DNA of 64,000 nucleotides from Culturomica massiliensis (GCF_900091655.1 NZ_LT594621.1:2562532-2626531), one strand, 5' to 3'; shown: positions 45,011 to 54,331, numbered from the stretch's first letter. Numbers and translations: made by a program. Notes: generated by a model not told the origin, from the sequence alone.

Positions 45011-45043
45011 CAAATCTAACACACTTATCCCCTAAAAAACAAA
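45011..45043 (-). promoter_or_regulatory. Candidate promoter of the small barrel gene
   Basis: On the minus strand, TTTG (45043-45040), a 21-bp gap and TAGATTTG (45018-45011) give a good consensus about 85 bp before the start codon. The rest of 44926-45299 is AT-rich with nothing else recognised. Confidence 0.55.
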
Positions 45044-45299
45044 AAAATACATCCCTTTCGATCTCATCAGAACAAACGTGAAATAACTGACAATGAAATC
45101 GTTACTAAAAAAAGTATATCATCCTGATCTCATCCATATAAAACACACCACACAAACATATGAAAATCAACATATTACACTTTGATCAAAAAGAAATATA
45201 TTACTAACAGAATGACAATCAATATCATTACGATCTAAAAAAAGCTATTTTCAGAACGCATACCTTCAAAATATAAAATTGAAATTTAACGTCAGAAAA

Positions 45300-46919
45300 T
45301 CAACGGGCCAGATTTACTAACAATCCATCCAGATATTGTTCCAGATTAATTTCTGGAGAAAGCCCCATCTTTCTTCTGAGATCCGAACGTTTATTGTAAA
45401 GGGAATTTTTATTGGTAAGATCATACATCTGCAACATAACGTCAACCGGCATTTTCAAATAAAGCAGACAGCAAAAATCCAAATCTTCATCGGTTAAATG
45501 GGGATACTCTCGCTTCAGGTAATCCACAATACCATTGTGCGACTGATTGACCCATGCATGCAGATTTGAGAAAAAACGTTCCTTACCGGTCTTAAGGTTG
45601 AGATTTTCTTTAAATGTTTCCAAAAATTGTTCTGGTTTTTTTTTCATCTTAATCGCCATATCGGCCAATGTTTTCAGAAAATTGATCCAGTCATCCAATA
45701 CACACTTCAAAGAGTTGATTTTCTCCTCTTTTTCCCGTTCTTTCCGCTTGGCCCTATAAACAAACAGAGTCAATACACAAACAAAAAAGAAAAAGATCAA
45801 AAGAAAAATAATAAACAAATACACATTTATCGTATGCAACTCTTCATTTTCTGCCCGAAGCAATTCAGTCCGGTATTGCCGTTCCAGATTTTGTACCAAC
45901 TTATCTTTTTCTACAACATAAATACTATCCCTCAACTCCCCTGCCCGCTTGACATAATCTAATGCTTTCTGATACTCTTTCTTTTGTTCATATAACATAC
46001 TCCACATCTCATACGTGCCAATCGTTGCGTAAGGACTGGAATCCGGTCCTGTGTCATGCATAAGATAATATTCTGCTTTCTGCAAATCTTTTTCCTGTAA
46101 ACAAATATACCCCCACAAAGCAAAATGACCTTCAGGAATCTCTCCGCCACAATATCTATTATATATATCACTCAACAAGTCCTTGGCTTTCTTTATATCT
46201 TTATAATAAAAAACGAAATTAGTACCTATTTGTTGAACAAGTGATAATACATTCAGCGTATCTTTCAACTGGCAGGCAATATCTAAAGCCTCATAAAACA
46301 GCCGGTTTGCTGCTTCTTTATTTTCCAGAAGAATAAGAGCACTACCTTCCTCTCTCAATGTATAACTCAAATTTCTTAACTTACCGCCTTTTCGAAAAGC
46401 ATCACTGGCTTTAGCAAACATTCTTACAGTCGCTTCTGCATTTGCCTGAGTATCGTATAGATACCCCATACGGCTATATATCAACCCCTGCAAATTATAC
46501 TGCTCTTTTCCGACATATTTTTCCGCTGACACAAAAGCAGCCACGGCTTCTTCTGTACGACCGGCATTTTCATGAATTCTTCCCAGATAATAATACATTT
46601 TTGCCCGATCTTCATACTTACCGTTTTGCGAAAAATATTCCACTGCCGGACGAATCACAGAATCGGTTTCCAAATCGATATAATTCTTATCCAACAATTC
46701 AGAAAATAATAAAGAATAACGTGCCCGTTCCTGCCGTTTCATCAGACTCGACTCGTCGACAGTATGCAACAACATCAAAGCACTGTCAGGATGTTCAGCA
46801 GCCATTCCCTCTACCCGGTTCAGCACACCTAAGTCTATCCGTCTCTTTTCCAGAGCCGAACGATCATTACCGCACCCCCATATTGTAACAATATACAACA
46901 GAAAAATAATCCGGAACAT
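45300..46919 (-). CDS. TPR-repeat lipoprotein with membrane helix and putative C-terminal HTH
   Basis: The 539-residue protein starts at ATG 46919 (MFRIIFLLYIVTIWGC), giving a lipoprotein-like signal with Cys at IWGC. The -7 element at 46945-46952 rules out the longer frame. Tetratricopeptide-like helices fill about residues 30-330 (for example YYYLGRIHENAGRTEEAV). A membrane segment near 370-390 (YLFIIFLLIFFFFVCVLTLF) is followed by a basic coiled region. The C-terminal about 90 residues contain HLTDEDLDFCCLLYLKMPVD and NKRSDLRRKMGL, which resembles the LuxR-like DNA-binding ends of Bacteroides TPR regulators. Such proteins are poorly studied; a membrane-tethered regulator is plausible, not shown. 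Confidence 0.72.
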   Translation of the reverse strand: MFRIIFLLYIVTIWGCGNDRSALEKRRIDLGVLNRVEGMAAEHPDSALMLLHTVDESSLMKRQERARYSLLFSELLDKNYIDLETDSVIRPAVEYFSQNGKYEDRAKMYYYLGRIHENAGRTEEAVAAFVSAEKYVGKEQYNLQGLIYSRMGYLYDTQANAEATVRMFAKASDAFRKGGKLRNLSYTLREEGSALILLENKEAANRLFYEALDIACQLKDTLNVLSLVQQIGTNFVFYYKDIKKAKDLLSDIYNRYCGGEIPEGHFALWGYICLQEKDLQKAEYYLMHDTGPDSSPYATIGTYEMWSMLYEQKKEYQKALDYVKRAGELRDSIYVVEKDKLVQNLERQYRTELLRAENEELHTINVYLFIIFLLIFFFFVCVLTLFVYRAKRKEREKEEKINSLKCVLDDWINFLKTLADMAIKMKKKPEQFLETFKENLNLKTGKERFFSNLHAWVNQSHNGIVDYLKREYPHLTDEDLDFCCLLYLKMPVDVMLQMYDLTNKNSLYNKRSDLRRKMGLSPEINLEQYLDGLLVNLAR

Positions 46920-46944
46920 ATTCGATTTTAAACAGTTTTGATAA

Positions 46945-46952
46945 CAAATATA
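46945..46952 (-). promoter_or_regulatory. -7 promoter element of the TPR lipoprotein gene
   Basis: On the minus strand it reads TATATTTG, 25 bp before the ATG at 46919, with a TTG about 18 bp further upstream. Confidence 0.5.
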
Positions 46953-47163
46953 AACATTCATTTCATTTTTCAACTTCTTAAAACTTGAAAATGCCTTTTT
47001 AAGCCGTCATTTTTATTTATTATCACGTTAAAAAAACTGTTTAGAATAAAAGAATATCAAAATTCAATTTTTCATAAAACACAGATCAGAACTTATCTGT
47101 TTTCCCATAAAAGAATATTAAAACCGAATACAAGTCCCAAAAACTAATGTCTCCCGCTATCCA

Positions 47164-47240
47164 TTCGTTCATATAATTGTAAATTTTAAATTGCCCGGAA
47201 ACCGGATTCGGTATCAGACTTTTTAATCTAAAATTCACAA
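47164..47240 (-). repeat. Interspersed repeat, family A (reverse orientation)
   Basis: It is near-identical to the copy at 43869-43948. It is followed at 47315-47345 by CACAATCTAAAATCGTAAAT-type tail sequence just before the 3' end of btuD. No gene lies between 46953 and 47343. Confidence 0.88.
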
Positions 47241-47343
47241 AAACGCTTTTAGTATAGACCCGATATATCGCTAAAACTTCAAAGTTCCCAGTTTTCTTAC
47301 AGGGAAGAAATGGGGGCACAATCTAAAATCGTAAATCTAAAAT

Positions 47344-48348
47344 CTACAATTTATACACATTTTTCAGGTAAGTATCCAATTCAGCAAAAGAAGTGAACTT
47401 ATCTATTCTTCCATCCGGGAAACGGAGGATAAAATCATCCGGAGCAGCAGCTTGTAGCAGAAAGGCTACATCTTTCCCTTCCGTTGCACAACAAAATCCG
47501 TTACGCATCAAAATATTATTCACCCAGAACAACAATTCGCCGGATGCCTCCACCTGCACTTGTATTCCTTGCGATGGCAAAGGCCGGAAGCTACCGCTCG
47601 TTTTGTCAAAGACAATCTCATTGCGGGCAAAAAAATGATCCATCGTTCCCCGAAATACCAACTCTTCCGTAATGCCGCATTGGAGTCCTTCTGTCCGGGA
47701 AAGCAGCCACAGGCGGTCACTCAGTAACAGCGCCTGCTCCAGATCATGCGTCGAAAGCAGAATCGTCTTCCCCTGCTCTGCCGCCAATTTATGTAACAAA
47801 CTCATAATTTCGATCCGGCTGACAACATCCAGAAAAGCCGTCGGTTCATCCAACAAAAGTACGGGACATTCTTGTGCCAATGCTCTTGCAATCATAACCT
47901 TTTGACGTTCCCCATCAGACAGTTCCGCCACATAATGATCCGCTTTCGCACCGATTCCCACTGCATCTAAAGAATCCCGGATAATTGTGTAATCTTTTTC
48001 TTTCAAACGTCCGAAAAAACCGGTATGCGGATGACGTCCCAAAGACACCAGATCGAATACCGTCAAGCCGCCGGTCATCGTCTTATCTGTCAATACAAGG
48101 CCTATTTTCCGGGAAATTTCCTGTTCGGTACAGACAGACAATTCCCTTCCTTCCAACAGTATACTTCCCCCCAACGGACGCTGCGATCCACTGATAGTCC
48201 GCAGCAATGTAGATTTCCCGGCTCCGTTAGGCCCCAATAAACAGGTCAATTCTCCACGACGAAGTCCGAAAGAAAGCTCCGTATATAATACTTTTCTCCC
48301 TCGTCTTCCCAAGCGGTAACCGATGGATAAATTCCTGGCTTCTATCAT
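47344..48348 (-). CDS. btuD: Cobalamin-type ABC transporter ATP-binding protein
   Basis: This is the ATPase subunit of an iron-siderophore/B12-class importer. From ATG 48348 (MIEARNLSIGY) it has 334 residues. Longer starts at 48363 and 48441 exist, the last overlapping btuC. Walker A GPNGAGKST, signature LSDGERQK (Asp for the second Ser/Gly position of the usual LSGG), Walker B VLLLDEPTAFLD and the switch His in STHDLE are present. About 80 extra C-terminal residues (from FARNEIVFD on) form a small domain absent from E. coli BtuD; a similar tail occurs, as I recall, in other Bacteroidota members. B12 specificity rests on the riboswitch-led operon. Confidence 0.85.
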   Translation of the reverse strand: MIEARNLSIGYRLGRRGRKVLYTELSFGLRRGELTCLLGPNGAGKSTLLRTISGSQRPLGGSILLEGRELSVCTEQEISRKIGLVLTDKTMTGGLTVFDLVSLGRHPHTGFFGRLKEKDYTIIRDSLDAVGIGAKADHYVAELSDGERQKVMIARALAQECPVLLLDEPTAFLDVVSRIEIMSLLHKLAAEQGKTILLSTHDLEQALLLSDRLWLLSRTEGLQCGITEELVFRGTMDHFFARNEIVFDKTSGSFRPLPSQGIQVQVEASGELLFWVNNILMRNGFCCATEGKDVAFLLQAAAPDDFILRFPDGRIDKFTSFAELDTYLKNVYKL

Positions 48349-48406
48349 TGAATCTCGCTGCATATATTTAACCGAAGGCTTACAAGCCTCTAACCGTTGA
48401 TTTAAC

Positions 48407-49435
48407 TCAATTGAAATATTGTATCTTTTTCTGATTGACAATCACATAAATAATAACCGGAGCTCCTAATACCGGTGTAATGGCATTCAAAGGAATCACT
48501 CCGGCACTTCCCGGCAACACACTCAATAAGTTACACAACAAAGCTATGAAAGAACCGCATAACAAGGTCACCGGCATCAATAATTTGTGATTTGAGGTAC
48601 CCAGCATCAACCGGGCAATATGGGGCACAGCCAAACCGATAAAAGCAACCGGACCGCAGAATGCCGTCGTGACAGCCGTCAATATTCCCGTACTGATCAA
48701 TAACAATATACGTACCCGCTTTACGTTAACCCCCAGATTCTCCGCATACCGCTCTCCCAGCAACAAAGCGTTCAAAGGCTTGATCAACACCAAAGCCAAT
48801 AGCAATCCCAAGGCCAGTATACCGCAAAAATAAGGCAATTGTTCGGCCGATACACCCGAAAAATCGCCCATACCCCACATGGTATACGAAAATACCCCTT
48901 CGGCCGTAGAAAAAAAGTTCAGTAAAGAGATTGCCGAAGAAGTGATATAGCCGATCATGATTCCGATGATCAGAAGCATCACATTACTCCGAATCAAAGT
49001 CGAAAAAAAGATAATGATACCCAATATCGTAATGGCTCCGGTAAATGCACCGAATATAACCGCCATATAACCTGAAAAAGAAAGCCCGACAACCACACCT
49101 CCGACTGTACCTCCATACAGCAGCATCACCAAAGCCACTCCCAGACTCGCCCCCGAATCAATACCCAGGATAGAAGGCCCGGCCAACGGATTGGCAAAAA
49201 CCGTCTGTAACATCAAACCGGCTACAGCCAAGGCAGCTCCGGCAAACATGGCCGTTACAGCCTGCGGCAAACGGGTTTGCAAAATAATATACATCCAGGT
49301 ATCCTTTTCCGTCCCTTCACCCATCAATATGGACAAGACCGAACGAAAAGGAATCTTCGCCGATCCCAGGAACAGATTGGCAGCGAATAAAATACCCAAA
49401 AGTAATAATATACACCAGACGATACGATACTTCAT
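48407..49435 (-). CDS. btuC: Cobalamin-type ABC transporter permease (FecCD family)
   Basis: This 342-residue inner-membrane protein of the FecCD/BtuC family has about ten hydrophobic helices. Family marks include RLPQAVTAMFAGAALAVAGL near residue 53, NPLAGPSILGIDSGASLG near 82, and the ATPase-coupling region FCGPVAFIGLAVPHIARLML near 260. It lies in the B12 operon between the binding protein and the ATPase, which starts 58 bp further on. The 157-bp spacer before it holds a family B repeat. Confidence 0.88.
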   Translation of the reverse strand: MKYRIVWCILLLLGILFAANLFLGSAKIPFRSVLSILMGEGTEKDTWMYIILQTRLPQAVTAMFAGAALAVAGLMLQTVFANPLAGPSILGIDSGASLGVALVMLLYGGTVGGVVVGLSFSGYMAVIFGAFTGAITILGIIIFFSTLIRSNVMLLIIGIMIGYITSSAISLLNFFSTAEGVFSYTMWGMGDFSGVSAEQLPYFCGILALGLLLALVLIKPLNALLLGERYAENLGVNVKRVRILLLISTGILTAVTTAFCGPVAFIGLAVPHIARLMLGTSNHKLLMPVTLLCGSFIALLCNLLSVLPGSAGVIPLNAITPVLGAPVIIYVIVNQKKIQYFN

Positions 49436-49446
49436 TTATCCAGTTT

Positions 49447-49585
49447 TTAATTTCAGATTAACGAAACTACAGTTCCGATTCGTATCTCAATCAAAACCGT
49501 AAATCGTAAACCCAAAACTCTTTTCAACCTTATATCCCGATCTACAATCTAAAATCTAAAATTTAAAATTTAAAATTTAAAATCC
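49447..49585 (-). repeat. Interspersed repeat, family B, inside the B12 operon
   Basis: TTTCAGATTAACGAAACTAC, then AGTTCCGATTCGTATCTCAATC, matches the reverse complement of 11545-11600 closely. It ends in several AATCTAAAAT / AATTTAAAAT units (about 49545-49582). It fills the btuF-btuC spacer. Confidence 0.72.
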
Positions 49586-49592
49586 CCCTCCC

Positions 49593-50717
49593 TCACTCTT
49601 TCATCTTGCTGTAATACCTCAATTGATAATCAGGCAAAAGTTCGGGATGAAAAATCTTTACCAAATCCTTCAACAGATAATCCGGACGAATCGGAACCTC
49701 TTCATAATAGGGAACAACTCCCGTATTACAGGTAAAGATATTGTGTTTTTTCCAGGCTGCAAAATTAGCATAGGGAGTATATTCCCGTTTCAAATCTTCG
49801 TAACTCATTTCCTGTGCCCGGTTGTACTTAATCAACCAAAAGTCAGCCTCACCACCCTGTTCAAAAACACTTTCAAAAGACAAGGGAAATGAACCGGCAT
49901 GCTCATCGTCTTTCCAGCAATAACCGGCTCCGGCATCCTGAAGGAAACGGCCCATATAACTGCGGCCTCCGGAAATATACCACATAGAGCCGTATTTCAT
50001 TTCCGTCACCACAGAAGGACGCTCCTCAACGCTATCTACTAAAGCTTTTACGGCATTATATGACTCAACAATTTCTTTAAAAAGCGAATCGGCTAAAGCC
50101 TCTTTTCCAAAAAACAAAGCCTGGAAACGAATCCATTCCGCCCGTCCCAAGGGAGTCGACTCCATATAATCCACGCATTTGATCTGTGGAATTCCGGTTT
50201 TCTCCACCCGTCCATAAGGGGCATTGCTTAAAGGAGAAGTAATCATAGCATCCGGCTCCAATTCAATCAATTTTTCCACATCGGGGGCGGAAGCTTCACC
50301 GATATCCGTAATTTTACCCTCCGCCAATCCCCGGCACACAAAATCCAAATCGATATAACGCGATTCACAAACCCCGATTAATTCATCGCGTACACCCAAC
50401 ATTTCCAACCAACCGCAATGTACCGATGTCGCTGCAACGACTCTTTCCAAAGGCACCCGTACTACAATCCCCGGCGGTAAATCCGCCGGCAATTCACGAT
50501 CCCGGGCTACAAGAACATAATGTGCCAATAATTTGGTCGTATCCCAGGGATCACGAATGCTCACCTCCGTATAATCAGCACCACGACGTACCGTATACCC
50601 CGTAGCGTATTCTACCCGGCAATTTTCTTTACCTTCCTGTTGTGTTTTACCTTTCTGCCCGCAAGATACAAGCAGAAAGATAAAAACCGATATCAGACAA
50701 AATGCGGATCGTCTCAT
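49593..50717 (-). CDS. btuF: Periplasmic cobalamin/siderophore-type binding lipoprotein
   Basis: This 374-residue cluster A-II binding protein has a lipoprotein signal ending LLVSC (Cys19). Family features are VPLERVVAATSVHCGWLEML, GVCESRY, DIGEASAPDVEKLIELEPDAMI, and the C-terminal lobe with WYISGGRSYMGRFLQDAGA. It would carry B12 from the outer-membrane receptor to BtuC. Its start overlaps the stop of the btuG-like gene (ATGA at 50714-50717), which implies translational coupling. A siderophore ligand would be the alternative if the riboswitch were not upstream. Confidence 0.85.
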   Translation of the reverse strand: MRRSAFCLISVFIFLLVSCGQKGKTQQEGKENCRVEYATGYTVRRGADYTEVSIRDPWDTTKLLAHYVLVARDRELPADLPPGIVVRVPLERVVAATSVHCGWLEMLGVRDELIGVCESRYIDLDFVCRGLAEGKITDIGEASAPDVEKLIELEPDAMITSPLSNAPYGRVEKTGIPQIKCVDYMESTPLGRAEWIRFQALFFGKEALADSLFKEIVESYNAVKALVDSVEERPSVVTEMKYGSMWYISGGRSYMGRFLQDAGAGYCWKDDEHAGSFPLSFESVFEQGGEADFWLIKYNRAQEMSYEDLKREYTPYANFAAWKKHNIFTCNTGVVPYYEEVPIRPDYLLKDLVKIFHPELLPDYQLRYYSKMKE

Positions 50718-51781
50718 TCGAAAAATACGGCATTATTAGGTGAAATACCACCACTACCGAATTTTTTAATCAACTTTCCATTCCTGGAAAAACGATAAAC
50801 ATCACCGGTATTGGTATAATCGGAAGTACCGATGTAAATATCTCCGGTATACGGATCTATTTCCATCATCATAATACTTTCGGTTTTCAAAGACTCAGCA
50901 TCTCCGGTCAGGGTCAGGAAAGAGTTTTCGTTCAATTTCCTTGTCTTCGCATTGTAAGTGAAAAAGTTATTCGTCGTCACATAAGGCTTAACAGACCAGT
51001 CGGTAACGGAGTTTACCAAATATATTATATCGCCATGCGCTGTCATTTTTGTGGCAACAGCAATATTATCACAGGTGCCGTTTGCAACGTTCAGACGCTG
51101 CAACGCATAAGGGATATCTCCGTAATTCCCATAAGAAAGTACATAAATATCACCGGCAGCCTCGACGATAAGATTCGGATTCTGTACAACCGTGATTATC
51201 TTTTCAACCGTAAAAATACCTAAATTGATGACAGAAACCGTCGTACCGGCTCCATAACCGGAATTGGCCACATACAATTTATCATTTTCTTCTACAATCT
51301 GTTCCGGATTAGCACCGACAGTAACATACTTCTCAATCGTCAGATCAGTCGTATCTATGCGGGCCACCTGGCCGCTCCAAAGCGTAACGTATAATTTTCC
51401 GTCTTCTGCCGCCATATACCGGGGCTGACCATCAGCCGGAGAGAACGTAATCGCTTTCAATTCTCTGCCCAGGCTATCCAATTTCACCAAACGACTCGAA
51501 CCGTACACTGTTATATACACCCGATTTCCATAGGTAATCATGTCCTGACCGGCATCCCCCAATTTTTTATCGTTCAGCGCATAATACAAATCGGCAGTTA
51601 TTCCTCCCGTCTTCGGATTATAGGCCGTAATACTGGCATTATTTCCCTGATAACTTCCTTCGTTAAGAATCAATATTCCTGACGTAATATCATCGTCATC
51701 GTCGTCATCATCGCTGCAGGATATAAAACAACTGACGGATAAAAGGCATAAAGCACTCAAAAATAAACTTCTGAATTTCAT
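50714..51781 (-). CDS. btuG: BtuG-like surface lipoprotein, YncE-type beta-propeller
   Basis: This 355-residue lipoprotein has a signal ending FISC (Cys22), followed by SDDDDDDDD. An acidic stretch right after the lipidated Cys is the known surface-export signal of Bacteroidota lipoproteins. The rest is a repeat of about 40 residues with IYVTVYG, LYVTLWSGQV and LYVANSGYG-type strands, as in seven-bladed YncE propellers. BtuG of Bacteroides binds cobalamin very tightly at the cell surface and hands it to BtuB. Its place next to a TonB-dependent receptor in a riboswitch-led B12 operon supports the call. Identity with characterised BtuG cannot be measured here. Confidence 0.8.
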   Translation of the reverse strand: MKFRSLFLSALCLLSVSCFISCSDDDDDDDDITSGILILNEGSYQGNNASITAYNPKTGGITADLYYALNDKKLGDAGQDMITYGNRVYITVYGSSRLVKLDSLGRELKAITFSPADGQPRYMAAEDGKLYVTLWSGQVARIDTTDLTIEKYVTVGANPEQIVEENDKLYVANSGYGAGTTVSVINLGIFTVEKIITVVQNPNLIVEAAGDIYVLSYGNYGDIPYALQRLNVANGTCDNIAVATKMTAHGDIIYLVNSVTDWSVKPYVTTNNFFTYNAKTRKLNENSFLTLTGDAESLKTESIMMMEIDPYTGDIYIGTSDYTNTGDVYRFSRNGKLIKKFGSGGISPNNAVFFE

Positions 51782-51831
51782 TTTTTTCTATTTAAATTAA
51801 ACCATACTATTAAAACCAAACCATACCTTTA

Positions 51832-51896
51832 AAATCTTAGATTGACGATTAAACAAATCGGATAACGAATCAGTTTGTCAAACAATTTAAAATCCA
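51832..51896 (+). repeat. Interspersed repeat, family A, inside the B12 operon
   Basis: TTAGATTGACGATTAAACAA, then ATCGGATAACGAATCAGTTTGTCAAACAATTTAAAAT, is a diverged family A core. It is followed by a CCTCC/GGAGAGG hairpin (about 51923-51944) and repeated ATCTAAAATCATC units up to 51995. It fills the btuB-btuG spacer. Confidence 0.7.
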
Positions 51897-51998
51897 TACC
51901 TACCTCGATTTTGATTCACGATTCCTCCTTTTTGCAGGAGAGGATTATAGGTATAATCTAAAATCATCAATCTAAAATCTAAAATCATCAATCTAAAA

Positions 51999-54014
51999 TT
52001 AAAACACCCAGGTCATACCCAAACGATAGGATCGTCCCGGCATGGGGTAAAACTGAATCACATCGTATTGCTTATCCGTAAAATTGATTAACTCAGCCTG
52101 GATGCGCAACCGGCAACTCTTCAACACAAACTCCCGGGATACCGAAGCCGAATGCTCCGCATACCCATCGATACGATTGGCCCGGATATTTTGAGGCAAA
52201 CTGTAGCGTTCTCCGGCTCCCATAACGGTATAAGCCACATTCGCCCAAGGCATCTCCAGATTCAGAGCTCCGTTTCCGGAATGCTTCGGTGTATAAGGTA
52301 TCTGGTCCTTATAATTTTTGTCTTTCGAATTGGTAACGTCGATCGCTTTCTGATAGGTATAACCGCCCGATATACGCAACCGGATATCCTCCCTGAAAGC
52401 CAACGTTACGGCTAAAGCGACATCCACACCGGTAATATCCACTTCTCCCAGATTCATCATCTTCCATACATAGGTCGTCGGCCGGGCGACAATTTTATCC
52501 TCTACCCGGTTGTAATACCCGTCGACAGTCAGTGATACATAAGGAACAACTTCCGTCAAACTCCCGTTCCAGGTTATTCCGGCATTGAACTCTTTTGCCA
52601 ATTCCGGTTTCAACCCGGTATTTCCCATACGCAGGTAATACAAATCATTAAACGTAGGTACCCGGAACGTACTCTTATACAAAAAACGGAAATACAAATT
52701 CTCTCTCTCCCAAGGTCGTAGTGACAAACTTACCGCTGGAGTCAGTTTTTCCCGGTTTTTAGGTCGTTTCCCGCTTTTCACGTCATCTATCGTATACGTA
52801 TTCAGCAAATTAGCCGTCAATGACATAAAACGATACTGATATTTGACGGCCAATGCTGACAGTAAAGTATAACGTGTCGGGAAAGGACATTCCGGAAGAT
52901 TATTCCACAATTTGTTTACAGACAAATCGGTAGCCCATGAAACGGATAAATTTTTCCGGGGCTGATATAAAGCGGTAACCGTCCCGTAATATTCATGCTG
53001 GCGATTCCGGTCGATCTGTTCCCCGTTCTCATATTTTACGTTGACGTCCTTGTATTTATTCCAGGAATAATTGTATTTCAATGCCGCTTTCAATGTCCAT
53101 GCCCGGTTAAAACGTTTCTCATACCCGGCCTGGGCAAAGAAATTCTGATCCCACAACCGTTCCTTATTATAGGGATTATAATAAATCACACCTCCCGGCA
53201 GTCCCCGTTCCGACTGAAAATAGTAAGCCTTAGCCGTCAACTGGCTGCTATCTCTCAATAGCGTGTAAAGATTTGCTTCCGTATGCCAGGACAAAATATC
53301 CGAATTGTAACGTTTCTCCCGGGTGACCAATTTGCCGTTCTCCAAAGTAAAAGGATATGCACCGTCTGCCCGCAGAAAATTACCGTCGACGGACAAAGTT
53401 GTCCGGTCTGTCACCTTAGCGGCATACCGAAGGTAAGGATTCACCATTCCGAAAGAACCGCCTTTTACCCGGGCTTGCAGGCTATATTTCCGATTATGAA
53501 CAAATACGGGCCGTTCGGTTTGAATACTCAGTACACCGGCAGAAGCAAACATTTTAGCCGGTTGGAAAATACCATCCTCCTGTCCTACGGCTAACGAAAC
53601 CCGGGCCACATTATCAAGTGAAAAACGACCGATATCGATTTGCCCGGCCTGACAATTGCTTACCGCTACGCCGTCATATATCACTCCCGTGTGATGAGCC
53701 CCCAAACTACGTACTGAAACCGTTTTCAAACCGCCGATCCCACCGTAATCCCGGACCGTCACCCCATTAAACCGCTTGACAACATCAGCCAGATTCTGAT
53801 ACCCCAAACGCACAATATCCTGACCGCTCACCACTTGCAAAGGAGTTGCCGCCTTCACCACTACCGGTCGTTTCCCTGCCGAAACCTCAGCTTGTTGCAG
53901 TTCATATATCCGGGTCGTATCTAGCTGAGCATATACACTGCTATAGCATACCGTTGCCAGTATCCCTGTTAACCAAAGCCTATAACATACCCAACGTCCC
54001 AAATCGTGATTCAT
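51999..54014 (-). CDS. btuB: TonB-dependent outer membrane cobalamin receptor
   Basis: From ATG 54014 (MNHDLGRWVCYRLW) the protein has 671 residues, with a signal peptide ending near SVYAQ. A longer frame to 54098 would run into the riboswitch region and is not used. The plug domain is visible in VVSGQDIVRLGYQNLADVVKR, then TVRDYGGIGGLKTVSVRSLGAHHT, and the beta-barrel ends in the aromatic PGRSYRLGMTWVF. There is no SusC-like extra N-terminal domain and no SusD neighbour. It is the first gene behind the cobalamin riboswitch and leads btuG, btuF, btuC and btuD. Confidence 0.9.
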   Translation of the reverse strand: MNHDLGRWVCYRLWLTGILATVCYSSVYAQLDTTRIYELQQAEVSAGKRPVVVKAATPLQVVSGQDIVRLGYQNLADVVKRFNGVTVRDYGGIGGLKTVSVRSLGAHHTGVIYDGVAVSNCQAGQIDIGRFSLDNVARVSLAVGQEDGIFQPAKMFASAGVLSIQTERPVFVHNRKYSLQARVKGGSFGMVNPYLRYAAKVTDRTTLSVDGNFLRADGAYPFTLENGKLVTREKRYNSDILSWHTEANLYTLLRDSSQLTAKAYYFQSERGLPGGVIYYNPYNKERLWDQNFFAQAGYEKRFNRAWTLKAALKYNYSWNKYKDVNVKYENGEQIDRNRQHEYYGTVTALYQPRKNLSVSWATDLSVNKLWNNLPECPFPTRYTLLSALAVKYQYRFMSLTANLLNTYTIDDVKSGKRPKNREKLTPAVSLSLRPWERENLYFRFLYKSTFRVPTFNDLYYLRMGNTGLKPELAKEFNAGITWNGSLTEVVPYVSLTVDGYYNRVEDKIVARPTTYVWKMMNLGEVDITGVDVALAVTLAFREDIRLRISGGYTYQKAIDVTNSKDKNYKDQIPYTPKHSGNGALNLEMPWANVAYTVMGAGERYSLPQNIRANRIDGYAEHSASVSREFVLKSCRLRIQAELINFTDKQYDVIQFYPMPGRSYRLGMTWVF

Positions 54015-54157
54015 TATAATGATTAAACCACGCTTCCGAAAACCCGGAAACCGTCCGTCTTTTCCCTGTCTCTTTATCCGTAAAATACAAGATGCCAAAC
54101 GTGCAGCAGCACAACATGATGTTTCCTACAGCCAAATCCTCGAAAGCTATTGAAAAA

Positions 54158-54330
54158 ATGTTTTGCAGGTCTTCTGACTTACCCCGGTTCAGGCGCCTTC
54201 CCATTTCAAAGAAACAGTGGCTAAAGTAGTGCCTGACCCTTTATAGGCTTACAGCAGCGGGACTGTCCGGGATTCTCACCCGATTCCCATTTAATCCTAA
54301 CCGTAGAATTACGGCTCGGAACAAAACGTC
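54158..54330 (-). ncRNA. Cobalamin riboswitch
   Basis: Read on the minus strand the leader has the class hallmarks: GGGAATCGGGTGAGAATCCC, then GGACAGTCCCGCTGCTGTAA, then AGCCACTG, GGGAAGGCGCC, and the B12 box AAGTCAGAAGACCTGC. The outer helix pairs GTTTTG (near 54325) with CAAAAC (near 54162). It precedes btuB by about 145 nt, so B12 would repress the uptake operon. Confidence 0.95.
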
Positions 54331-54331
54331 G

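Noticed and set aside
51689..51716. Poly-Asp tract in the BtuG-like gene as a frameshift or phase-variation tract
   Set aside because: The codons are mixed GAT/GAC triplets, so slippage would keep the frame. It fits a surface lipoprotein export signal.
47164..51995. Runs of ATCTAAAATC as a CRISPR or satellite array
   Set aside because: The units are short, directly adjacent and irregular with no spacers of constant length, and they belong to the tails of the interspersed repeats.
54015..54098. N-terminal extension of BtuB
   Set aside because: The added residues are not signal-like; a normal signal peptide begins at the ATG at 54014.
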